From: Geoglobus sp. | GTDB taxonomy: Archaea; Halobacteriota; Archaeoglobi; Archaeoglobales; Archaeoglobaceae | Direction: 5' to 3' | DNA: 7,379 nt | NCBI GenBank assembly: GCA_015523645.1 | Contig: WAJY01000087.1 | Location: forward strand, 1-7,379 | Shown here: positions 1-5,390 of the stretch, in pieces | Layout of the letters: each line of letters starts with the position of its first letter | Position numbering within the stretch: the stretch's first letter is position 1 | The notes under the pieces: generated by a model | Seen by the model: only the letters and a program-made list of their open reading frames with translations | The model's database searches: none | What the model was told of the DNA's origin: nothing | Program-made: the position numbers and the translations under genes

Positions 1-1
1 C

Positions 2-622
2 GAAAATCCTCTTGAAATAGCAAAAAAATGGATAGAAAGAGGAGCTAAAGCTTTGCATGTTGTGGATCTTAATGGGAGCTTTGGAGGGAAACTGGTTCAT
101 GAGGATCTCATTCTCAGAATATCAAAAATCGCTGAAGTTCAGGTTGGTGGGGGGATAAGGGATTACTCAACAGCAAAAAACCTACTTGAAAATGGCATTG
201 ATAGGGTTATAGTTGGAACGATGGCTGTTGAGAATTCAGATGATGTCAAAAAGCTTGCTGAGGAATATCCGGGAAGGGTAATTGTAGCTATTGACTCTAG
301 AGGTGGGAAAGTCGTAACTAGGGGTTGGAAAAGCGAAACTTGCTTGACACCTTTGGAGCTTTCGAGTGTTTATGAGGACTTTGACATCATCCTTCTATTC
401 ACAAATGTTGATGTTGAGGGACTGATGAGTGGAATAGATTATGAGATGATAAGAGAGGTTTGTGAGAATGCAGGAAAGCCTGTAATCGTTTCTGGAGGAT
501 TTTCTAGCATTGATGATGTTATTAAGGCAAAGGAGGCTGGAGCAATTGGTGTTGTTTTGGGCAGCTCTTTATACACGGGAAAGCTGAGAATTGAGGAGCT
601 GCTTAAACTTGAGGAGGAGTAG
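2..622 (+). CDS. hisA: HisA, ProFAR isomerase (5' end outside the window)
   Basis: This enzyme isomerises ProFAR to PRFAR, the Amadori rearrangement of histidine biosynthesis, in a cytosolic (beta/alpha)8 barrel. The reading frame is open to the left edge, so the first in-frame TTG (53) is not the start. About 206 residues are visible against a usual ~240, so roughly 35 N-terminal residues, including the first catalytic Asp (D8 in Thermotoga HisA), are missing. Visible family marks are LHVVDLNG, the first phosphate loop QVGGGIRD (codons near 140-163), the second catalytic Asp in AIDSRGG (codon 293-295), the Thr of LLFTNVD (codon 401-403) and the second phosphate loop VSGGFSS (near 491-511). 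Both phosphate loops are intact, as expected for the bis-phosphorylated ProFAR. The gene is followed after two bases by hisB, so the two are surely co-transcribed. HisF shares the fold, but the GWKSET stretch after the catalytic Asp and the hisB neighbour favour HisA. Confidence 0.93.
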   Translation, partial: ENPLEIAKKWIERGAKALHVVDLNGSFGGKLVHEDLILRISKIAEVQVGGGIRDYSTAKNLLENGIDRVIVGTMAVENSDDVKKLAEEYPGRVIVAIDSRGGKVVTRGWKSETCLTPLELSSVYEDFDIILLFTNVDVEGLMSGIDYEMIREVCENAGKPVIVSGGFSSIDDVIKAKEAGAIGVVLGSSLYTGKLRIEELLKLEEE

Positions 623-624
623 TT

Positions 625-1185
625 ATGGTTAAGCTTCAAAGAAAGACAAAGGAAGTGGAAGTTAGCGTGGCGATAGATCTTGAAGGAGGGGAAATAGAGA
701 TCGACACCGGAATCGGCTTTTTTGACCACATGCTGGAAACCTTTGCCTTTCACTCCTCGATAGGTCTTAGAGTGAATGCAAGGGGAGATTTAGAGGTGAG
801 CGAGCACCATACGGTTGAGGACACTGCAATTGTGCTTGGAAAGGCGATAAGAAAGTTAATAGAGGATAGAGAGAAGAGGATAAGGAGATTTGGATATGCT
901 ATAGTTCCTATGGATGAGAGCGTTTGTATTTGCGGTATAGATTTGAGTGGGAGAGGGTTCTTTGTCTTGGATGGGGAATTTGGTGATTCTGGTTTGAAGG
1001 ATAGCCTCATCCGCCATTTTTTTGACACTCTGTGCAGAAATGCTGGAATAAATCTTTACCTCCAAGTTAAGGGAGAAGATCCCCATCACAAGGTTGAGAG
1101 TGCATTTAAAGCTGTTGCACTGAGTTTCAGGCAGGCAATTGAGCCAGCAGAAAATGTAAGGAGTGTGAAGGGAAAAATTGATTGA
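625..1185 (+). CDS. hisB: HisB, imidazoleglycerol-phosphate dehydratase
   Basis: It dehydrates imidazoleglycerol phosphate to imidazoleacetol phosphate in histidine biosynthesis; the family works as a metal-dependent multimer. The 186 residues are a complete monofunctional enzyme without the histidinol-phosphatase domain of enterobacterial HisB. The paired metal-ligand blocks are all present: GFFDHMLETFAFHS (residues 31-44), SEHHTVED (59-66), MDES (96-99) with SGRG (108-111), RHFFDTLCRNAG (130-141) and HHKVESAFKA (154-163). The usual G-x-N-x-HH motif reads GEDPHH, with Asp for Asn, so the His pair is kept. The ATG is supported by a GGAGG (613-617) inside the last codons of hisA, seven bases away. 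That places hisA and hisB in one operon with translation coupled or closely spaced. A tRNA follows 33 bases after the stop. Confidence 0.97.
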   Translation: MVKLQRKTKEVEVSVAIDLEGGEIEIDTGIGFFDHMLETFAFHSSIGLRVNARGDLEVSEHHTVEDTAIVLGKAIRKLIEDREKRIRRFGYAIVPMDESVCICGIDLSGRGFFVLDGEFGDSGLKDSLIRHFFDTLCRNAGINLYLQVKGEDPHHKVESAFKAVALSFRQAIEPAENVRSVKGKID

Positions 1186-1188
1186 TCC

Positions 1189-1198
1189 AAATACATTT
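1189..1198 (+). promoter_or_regulatory. Possible TATA box for the tRNA gene
   Basis: AAATACATTT is centred about 25 bases before the first tRNA base, where an archaeal box A would sit. The match is weak, and the tRNA could instead be processed from the hisA-hisB transcript. Confidence 0.25.
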
Positions 1199-1218
1199 TC
1201 AAGCTTTATCAATTTTTT

Positions 1219-1291
1219 GCCCCCGTAGGGTAGTCGGACATCCTGGGGGTCTCCGGAACCCCCAACCCGGGTTCAATTCCCGGCGGGGGCG
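1219..1291 (+). tRNA. tRNA-Arg (anticodon CCG)
   Basis: The 73 bases fold into a full cloverleaf. The acceptor stem GCCCCCG (1219-1225) pairs with CGGGGGC (1284-1290). In the D arm, 1228-1230 pairs with 1242-1244 (one G-U) around a loop holding G18G19 (1236-1237). The anticodon stem is GGGGT/ACCCC (1246-1250 and 1258-1262). The seven-base loop CTCCGGA gives anticodon CCG at 1253-1255, which reads CGG. The variable region has four bases. The T stem CCGGG/CCCGG encloses TTCAATT (1272-1278). The D loop has A at position 20 (1238), the classic arginine identity base, alongside C35 and discriminator G73. The CCA tail is not encoded (CAG follows) and there is no intron. Position 13-22 is a T-T mismatch, which is tolerable. 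The gene sits just downstream of hisB; a T-run follows at 1331. Confidence 0.95.
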
Positions 1292-1330
1292 CAGTTTGAT
1301 GAGCAAGTCTGTTCAAGCTGTGAAGGTTAA

Positions 1331-1336
1331 TTTTTT
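1331..1336 (+). terminator. T-run, likely archaeal terminator after the tRNA
   Basis: Six consecutive T on the + strand lie in an AT-rich stretch 40 bases after the tRNA. Archaeal polymerase stops at such U-tracts without needing a hairpin. No coding sequence uses this stretch. Confidence 0.45.
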
Positions 1337-1364
1337 GTGCCTTGAGCGAAATGCGAGACTTGTA

Positions 1365-1382
1365 ATCTAGAAAAATCTAGAT
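1365..1382. repeat. Short perfect hairpin at the 3' end of the Cas4-like gene
   Basis: ATCTAGA (1365-1371) and TCTAGAT (1376-1382) form a seven-pair stem around AAAA. The stop codon of the minus-strand gene lies inside it. It may be an end-of-transcript structure between two converging units, but the minus strand has no T-run after it, so termination is not shown. Confidence 0.4.
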
Positions 1383-1999
1383 GCAAAAGTTTCTGGCTTG
1401 GCTTCGCATACCTCTTTAAATTCGCACAGATTGCACCTCTCACCCTTTTTGCCTTCAGGTAAGAATCCCTTTTCTATCCTTCTGAGCTTCTCCAGTATTT
1501 TCAACATGTTGTATCTATCTTTTCTTGAGTCTCTGAAGCTCAAAAGCAATCCATCGTAGGCATAGTAAACATACCCCTCTTTCAGTCCTGAAATGGCTGA
1601 AATTGCTGTCAGTCTCATTCTCTCCTTAAACGTAAAGTCTTCACCACCTCTACTCAGCATAACAACAAGATACCTTCCATCCTCTGTTATTTCATCAACA
1701 ACACCCCTTATTCCAAGTTTTTTAGATTCAAAAAAGACTTCCCATTCCTTAGGCTTTATTTTATCCAGATCCTCTGAGTACCTGAATTTTGATGATGCAG
1801 AGATAAAAACATCCCTAAAGTCTGGATACAGAGTTGAGAATCTTTCAAAAGCCCATTCGTGGTCGTATCCCTTTCTTATGCTCAGAAATATTTCTCTTAC
1901 TGCATGATATTCGCTAACGTATTCCCTCTTTTCGTGTATTCTGAAATATGCAAGTCTTGGGCATGTGATAAAGCTTGTTATGTCTCCAATTTTTATCAC
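1367..1999 (-). CDS. Cas4/RecB-like iron-sulfur protein with a degenerate nuclease site
   Basis: This 210-residue protein has the layout of the Cas4 group of PD-(D/E)XK proteins. An N-terminal ITSFITCPRLAYFR carries Cys13, and a C-terminal CNLCEFKEVC carries Cys189, Cys192 and Cys198, the four ligands of the family's [4Fe-4S] cluster. The nuclease core is altered. The first Asp is kept in GVVDEI (D102), but the strand that reads like VEYKRG in active Cas4 reads VMLSRG here, replacing the acidic residue by Met114 and the catalytic Lys by Ser116. The Gln of the following motif looks replaced by Arg129. I infer a DNA-binding or structural protein, not a working exonuclease. No cas genes or repeats lie nearby. 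The start is GTG: an in-frame stop lies only two codons upstream (2003-2005), no Shine-Dalgarno precedes it, and a TATA-like element sits 20-25 bases upstream, suggesting a leaderless message. Family placement is by motif only. Confidence 0.72.
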   Translation of the reverse strand: MIKIGDITSFITCPRLAYFRIHEKREYVSEYHAVREIFLSIRKGYDHEWAFERFSTLYPDFRDVFISASSKFRYSEDLDKIKPKEWEVFFESKKLGIRGVVDEITEDGRYLVVMLSRGGEDFTFKERMRLTAISAISGLKEGYVYYAYDGLLLSFRDSRKDRYNMLKILEKLRRIEKGFLPEGKKGERCNLCEFKEVCEAKPETFASRFF

Positions 2000-2016
2000 A
2001 CATCAACTTTATCGTT

Positions 2017-2027
2017 CATATAGATAA
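2017..2027 (-). promoter_or_regulatory. TATA box of the Cas4-like gene
   Basis: On the minus strand it reads TTATCTATATG, centred 23 bases before the GTG start. With no Shine-Dalgarno between, this fits a leaderless transcript, although the spacing is slightly short. Confidence 0.45.
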
Positions 2028-2146
2028 TTCTTGTCATTCAAGATTCCATTGCTGGAGTGATAAAATCTTTAGTTTGATGCATGAAGATTAACAGATGCCC
2101 TTCAAGGGAAGAGCTTTCAGAATTAAAGTTTTTCAAAACAACTCTA

Positions 2147-2177
2147 AGAGCAACGCTTTTAATTCCATGATTGCTCT
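2147..2177. repeat. Inverted repeat AGAGCAA / TTGCTCT
   Basis: Seven-base perfect arms (2147-2153 and 2171-2177) are separated by 17 bases in the gap downstream of the small membrane-protein gene. It could be a weak stem-loop in that gene's 3' region, or chance. Confidence 0.3.
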
Positions 2178-2232
2178 AGAATCTAAGGCACTCCACAAAA
2201 CAAGAATTATCCATCTCATTTTAGCTACAAAC

Positions 2233-2547
2233 TCAGATCTCTTTCCTCATTATCCTAATCAAGTCAGAAACCATGCATTTACCCAAATTTTGATAATTCT
2301 TTTCAAGGCTGAGTCTAATCCAGCCTCCAGCTTGCTGTCCAAAGAAAAATGAGATGATGAATAACGGTATGTGCAATGCGGGAATGCCCTCTAAATATCT
2401 CATCAAAACTATAAATGGTACCGGAGTATGGACAGCAAGAAACCATTCTTTGCTAAGCTTTCTAACCCCCCTTCTCCAATAGCCAAATGGAAGATTAATT
2501 ATGAAGGTTACAAGGATCGCAAAGCTTTCGGCAAATATTTCCACCAT
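2233..2547 (-). CDS. Small three-helix membrane protein, unknown function
   Basis: I do not recognise this 104-residue protein. It has three hydrophobic stretches, about residues 3-23, 36-52 and 55-74. A basic turn with the motif PFGYWRRGVRKLSKEW (20-35) follows the first, and a short RYLEG turn separates the second and third. It ends in a basic, polar tail of about 25 residues. By the positive-inside rule the loop after helix 1 and the C-terminal tail should face the cytoplasm. The frame extends 25 codons further upstream, but the ATG at 2547 is preferred because GAAAGGA (2554-2560) lies six bases before it and the hydrophobic part begins there. The Pro/Gly-rich turns and the FFFGQQAGGWIR block look like conserved positions, not random hydrophobic sequence. 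It is divergent from the PhoU/TrkA-C gene with a 217-base gap; whether the two cooperate is open. Confidence 0.72.
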   Translation of the reverse strand: MVEIFAESFAILVTFIINLPFGYWRRGVRKLSKEWFLAVHTPVPFIVLMRYLEGIPALHIPLFIISFFFGQQAGGWIRLSLEKNYQNLGKCMVSDLIRIMRKEI

Positions 2548-2553
2548 GGCATG

Positions 2554-2560
2554 TCCTTTC
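2554..2560 (-). promoter_or_regulatory. Shine-Dalgarno fixing the start of the small membrane protein
   Basis: GAAAGGA on the minus strand, six bases before ATG 2547. The alternative upstream ATG at 2622 has no comparable site. Confidence 0.55.
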
Positions 2561-2691
2561 TGTAAGAATTTGTAAAGATTTCGTTGTTTGGAAACTTTAC
2601 CGAACAGCAAGATAAATTGCATTTAGAATTCAAAATACTCAGAGTCGTTTGAGATAAAAGGTGAAATAAGGGGATTTTGAATTTCTAGATT

Positions 2692-2733
2692 ATCTTTAAA
2701 ACCATTTATCTCTAAAACCATGGATAAAAAACC
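2692..2733. repeat. Repeated AAAACC element upstream of the PhoU/TrkA-C promoter
   Basis: ATCTTTAAAACCAT (2692-2705) and ATCTCTAAAACCAT (2708-2721) match at 13 of 14 bases with a 16-base period. A third AAAACC (2728-2733) abuts the TATA box after a 14-base step. Such phased copies just upstream of box A could bind a regulator; this is inference. Confidence 0.5.
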
Positions 2734-2741
2734 TTAAATAA
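2733..2741 (+). promoter_or_regulatory. TATA box of the PhoU/TrkA-C gene
   Basis: CTTAAATAA is centred 28 bases before ATG 2765, with an A-rich stretch ending in AAAACC directly upstream as a BRE would be. No Shine-Dalgarno precedes the ATG, so the transcript is probably leaderless or nearly so. Confidence 0.65.
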
Positions 2742-2764
2742 GTGGTCGGAGAATTTACTCTGAA

Positions 2765-3955
2765 ATGGCTCGAACTGTCAAGGATCTTCTTATTGAAATT
2801 AAAGATACAACAGAGTTGATGGTGGATCTTGCCTATTCTGCAATCCTCTTTGATAATGAAGATATAGCAGAAGAGGTCTTGGATCTTGAAGAATATACAA
2901 ATGAGCTGATACGGCATTTGAGAGTCGTTAGCATACTTGCAGGAAGGAAGGCTGAGGAGGCTGAGATGGTCTCATCAATTCTTCAAATAGCATCTGCAGC
3001 TCAAAAGATTGGTGAATCGGCTGGAGACATAGCAACCCTGGTATTAAGGGGGTTTAAACTCCCAAGGGAGATGATAAACGAGATTCTGCTTGAAAGCGAG
3101 GAAACACTAGTTAGGGCTGAGGTGGCAGAAGATTCTGAGATTGCTGAGAAAACTCTCGGTGAAATCAAGCTTCATACAAAAACTGGAATGAGAGTCATAG
3201 CCATTAAAAGAGGTTTCACATGGATTTTCGATCCTGACAAGACGACAAAGATAAGAAAAAAGGATATACTATTTGCAAGAGGGGACATTTCTGGGGTTCA
3301 GGATTTTTTGAAGTTAGTTTCAAAAAGGGAAGTGAAGCTTGAAAGCCTTGAAATCAAGGACAAGAGCTTGGAGAAGTCGGTAGATCTTTTGATAGAGATG
3401 AAGGATCTTTCAGAGCTTTCAGTAGATCTGGGATATTCATCGATAATATACTGGAACGATGAGATAGCCAATGAAGTCTACTACCTTGAGGAGAAGGTGG
3501 ACAACCTAAAGATAGAGCTTGTAAACTGGGTTCTGCAAGCCAGCAAGGATGCAGAGGATCAAGAATCTCAAAAGGTTCTGATGTCTTTAATCGATATAGC
3601 TTACTCCTCAGAGAGAATTGCTGATGCAGCCAAGGAAATCTCTGAGATCGTTGCAAAAAAACTTGATATACACCCTGTTTTCAGGAGCGCAATGATGGAG
3701 AGTGATGAAATACTCACCGTTATTGAGGTTGCTGAAAACTGCGAGCTTGATGGAAAGACGCTCGGAGATGCCAGAGTTGAGACAATCACAGGTATGCACA
3801 TAGTTGCAATAAAAAGGGGAAATAGGTGGCTCACAAAACCCAAAGCAACAACAGAAATCAAATCAGGAGACTTGCTTATTGCAAAGGGAACCAAGGAAGG
3901 TGAGATGCTTTTAAAAGAGATGTGCACTACCTCCTTAAAGAAATCATTAGTTTAG
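2765..3955 (+). CDS. Duplicated PhoU / TrkA-C domain regulatory protein
   Basis: The 396 residues are two tandem copies of one PhoU-like helical bundle plus one TrkA-C (RCK-C) domain. Copy 1 has helices at about 4-115 and TrkA-C at about 118-186; copy 2 has helices at about 204-315 and TrkA-C at about 320-386. The duplication is plain: DLLIEIKDTTELMVDLAYSA against DLLIEMKDLSELSVDLGYSS, and TGMRVIAIKRG (140-150) against TGMHIVAIKRG (342-352). There is no Rossmann RCK-N domain and no membrane segment, so it is a soluble protein. Archaeal proteins of this make-up (COG3273 type) are usually single-copy, about 200 residues, and are thought to gate or regulate membrane transporters through ligand binding by TrkA-C. 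No cation transporter is adjacent here; the nearest transporter in the window is the PiT permease 2.6 kb downstream. In the overlap with mfnB the last residues (from about 388) are encoded antisense to the end of that gene. Confidence 0.9.
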   Translation: MARTVKDLLIEIKDTTELMVDLAYSAILFDNEDIAEEVLDLEEYTNELIRHLRVVSILAGRKAEEAEMVSSILQIASAAQKIGESAGDIATLVLRGFKLPREMINEILLESEETLVRAEVAEDSEIAEKTLGEIKLHTKTGMRVIAIKRGFTWIFDPDKTTKIRKKDILFARGDISGVQDFLKLVSKREVKLESLEIKDKSLEKSVDLLIEMKDLSELSVDLGYSSIIYWNDEIANEVYYLEEKVDNLKIELVNWVLQASKDAEDQESQKVLMSLIDIAYSSERIADAAKEISEIVAKKLDIHPVFRSAMMESDEILTVIEVAENCELDGKTLGDARVETITGMHIVAIKRGNRWLTKPKATTEIKSGDLLIAKGTKEGEMLLKEMCTTSLKKSLV

Positions 3956-4634
3956 AGACAAGTTCTCTCTTTATCTCAGAATTTCTTCCGTTCTCACACA
4001 CCATAGTTCTAACTCCTATTATATCTGGCTTCAACTTCTTCAAAAGCTCAATGTGCTGCCAAGAGAGAGAGCCAGCAAGTGCACAAAACATGCCAAAGCT
4101 GTGGGCAAGCTCGATGAAACTCTTAACTTCATCCTTGCTCATGAATTCAAAGAGGTTCTTGCCATCCTTTAATGCTGTGCCCACCATGACTCCATCGCAA
4201 CCAGCTTCATAAGCCGGCTCTACCATCTCCATAGGGGAAATTGAATTTATCCTTTTGCAATCTCCATATCCTGCTGCAACAACTTGGACTGAGGAGTTGA
4301 CTTCTTTCACAGCCCTCACAACCTTTTCCATCATCTCATACACCTGATTCTGAGTCTTTATGCTGTAAAGACCGACTTTTACATAGTCTGCACCGCTGAA
4401 AACAGCACCAACAGCTGCCAAACTGGCAGTTCCAGGTTTAAAATCCAGATCTCCCAAAGTAGCGCTGAGAAGTTTTCCTTTTTTTGCAACCATCTCCTTG
4501 ATCTCCCTTATAACCCAGGGAAAGTTTGCACCAAGGGATCCTTCAGCAGGATTTTTCACGTCTATTATATCTGCACCTCCTTTTATTGATTCCTCAGCCT
4601 CTCTGATGTTCATGGGTGAAACAAGAACCTTCAT
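3927..4634 (-). CDS. mfnB: MfnB, (5-formylfuran-3-yl)methyl phosphate synthase
   Basis: It makes the furan ring precursor of methanofuran from two triose-phosphate (glyceraldehyde 3-phosphate) molecules, using a Schiff-base lysine in a TIM barrel (DUF556, type enzyme MJ1099). Signature blocks are GGADIIDVKNPAEGSLGANF (residues 19-38) with the Schiff-base Lys at position 27, the same number as in the Methanocaldococcus enzyme, then LSATLGD (56-62), SGADYVKVGLY (80-90) with Lys86, VVAAGYGD (118-125) and TALKDGKNLF (153-162) with Lys156. The length is 235, as in the family. The frame is open 22 codons further upstream, but those extra residues have no family counterpart, and the ATG at 4634 gives the canonical MKVLVSP start. 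No Shine-Dalgarno is present, and TATATATA lies 26 bases upstream, so the message is probably leaderless. The gene diverges from a HisA-like gene and overlaps the preceding convergent gene by 29 bases. Methanofuran carries C1 units in methanogens and Archaeoglobales. Confidence 0.95.
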   Translation of the reverse strand: MKVLVSPMNIREAEESIKGGADIIDVKNPAEGSLGANFPWVIREIKEMVAKKGKLLSATLGDLDFKPGTASLAAVGAVFSGADYVKVGLYSIKTQNQVYEMMEKVVRAVKEVNSSVQVVAAGYGDCKRINSISPMEMVEPAYEAGCDGVMVGTALKDGKNLFEFMSKDEVKSFIELAHSFGMFCALAGSLSWQHIELLKKLKPDIIGVRTMVCENGRNSEIKRELVSKLMISLRR

Positions 4635-4656
4635 CGCAGACAAGTGGGTAAAGCTG

Positions 4657-4664
4657 TATATATA
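4657..4664. promoter_or_regulatory. Shared palindromic TATA box between mfnB and the HisA-like gene
   Basis: TATATATA is centred 26 bases from the mfnB ATG (minus) and about 21-24 bases from the HisA-like ATG (plus). It is the only TATA-like element in the 47-base gap. Neither gene has a properly spaced Shine-Dalgarno. An AGGTG lies 13 bases before the plus-strand ATG, too far to be convincing. Confidence 0.7.
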
Positions 4665-4681
4665 GGTGTTGAAAATAATCC

Positions 4682-5356
4682 ATGGACATTTATCTTGCAA
4701 TCGACCTGAAAAATGGAAGGGTTGTAGGGGGAAAGGCTGGGAAGAGGGATGAGTATAAAGAGGTGCATGAGGAAAGCATACTCCTTGAAAGAAGTGACCC
4801 AGCTTACGTTATCAAAACTCTAAAGCCAAAGAACGTTTATGTGGCAGATTTGGATAGAATTGAAGGAAAAGGAGACAACACCAGACACATCCTTGAGATC
4901 GCAGAAATTGCTGAAAAAACAATTGCAGATGTTGGAATTAGAGAGATTGACGATGTTAAAAAAGCTTTTTTCACTCCAGTTATTGGGACAGAAACATTCG
5001 ACATCTCAAAGCTTGAGGATGGAGATTACTTAATTAGCGTTGATATAAGGGAAAGACTTCTGGACAGAAGTGGAAGATTTAGGGATTATGTTGAAGTGCT
5101 GGAATACCTTAATTCCTTCAGAATCTCCGGAGTGATTGTTCTTCCAATACATCAGGTAGGAACACTTAACTTCAATTTCCAGGTCGTTGAAAAAGCCATT
5201 GAGGTTTCTGATCACGAAATTCTCACAGGAGGTGGATTGAGGAGCTATGAAGACTTGTTAAGGGTGAAGAGTCTTGGTGTTGCTGGAGTAATAGTTTCAA
5301 CGGCATTTCACAAGGGTATGATAGATCCTTCTATACTCAGGCAAGGGAAAATATAG
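4682..5356 (+). CDS. HisA-like TIM-barrel protein (COG1411 type), function unassigned
   Basis: This 224-residue protein is a clear relative of HisA but not HisA itself, which is encoded at the left edge of the window. It starts MDIYLAIDLKNGRVVGG, placing the first catalytic Asp at position 8 exactly as in HisA. The second Asp is D121 in LISVDIRE. The C-terminal phosphate loop is intact (TGGGLRSYEDL, 182-192), followed by AGVIVSTAFHKG. The N-terminal loop, GGGIR in HisA, reads DVGIR (83-87). The stretch before the second loop reads LPIHQVGTLN (154-163), where HisA usually has a T-x-x-x-x-DGT pattern. I infer an Amadori-type or related aldose-ketose reaction on a substrate with one phosphate. 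The gene diverges from mfnB across a shared TATA box, which points to methanofuran or another C1-cofactor pathway, and it heads the prs-thioesterase-pit run (34 bases to prs). Function is not established. Confidence 0.88.
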   Translation: MDIYLAIDLKNGRVVGGKAGKRDEYKEVHEESILLERSDPAYVIKTLKPKNVYVADLDRIEGKGDNTRHILEIAEIAEKTIADVGIREIDDVKKAFFTPVIGTETFDISKLEDGDYLISVDIRERLLDRSGRFRDYVEVLEYLNSFRISGVIVLPIHQVGTLNFNFQVVEKAIEVSDHEILTGGGLRSYEDLLRVKSLGVAGVIVSTAFHKGMIDPSILRQGKI

Positions 5357-5390
5357 AAAAAAAGATAACCTCCTTTGCATACTGCTGAAC

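Larger units (their letters stand above)
2000..2232. other. Non-coding gap between two minus-strand genes
   Basis: Apart from the promoter of the Cas4-like gene near 2017-2027 and a 7-base inverted repeat at 2147-2177, I find no gene here. Open frames are short, lack Shine-Dalgarno sites and have no recognisable motifs. Confidence 0.5.

Noticed and set aside
53..55. TTG at 53 as the start of hisA
   Set aside because: The frame is open upstream to the window edge, and the residues there (AKKWIERGAK) fit HisA, so the true start lies outside.
1219..1291. Reading the tRNA as proline, with a nine-base anticodon loop closed by GGGGG/CCCCC
   Set aside because: Shifting the stem by one base gives a standard seven-base loop with U33 and anticodon CCG, normal D-arm and variable-loop lengths, and the arginine identity base A20.
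1296..1345. C/D-box guide RNA after the tRNA (TTGATGA resembles a C box)
   Set aside because: No convincing D box (CTGA) follows and the internal C'/D' boxes do not match. One box-like word in AT-rich sequence is not enough.
1367..1999. A CRISPR-Cas locus, suggested by the Cas4-like protein
   Set aside because: No repeat-spacer array and no cas1, cas2 or effector genes are visible, and the nuclease site is degenerate.
2095..2352. Plus-strand open frame of 85 codons
   Set aside because: It overlaps the 3' end of the better supported minus-strand membrane gene, has no Shine-Dalgarno or promoter, and its sequence has no recognisable motif.
4635..4700. A longer mfnB beginning at 4700
   Set aside because: The extra 22 residues would cover the shared promoter and the start of the divergent gene. 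They have no counterpart in the family, and the ATG at 4634 places the Schiff-base lysine at position 27 as in MJ1099.
5369..5376. AAAGGAGG on the minus strand in front of prs, a possible ribosome site for a minus-strand gene
   Set aside because: No start codon follows at a usable distance on the minus strand, and the region beyond is the coding sequence of the HisA-like gene.
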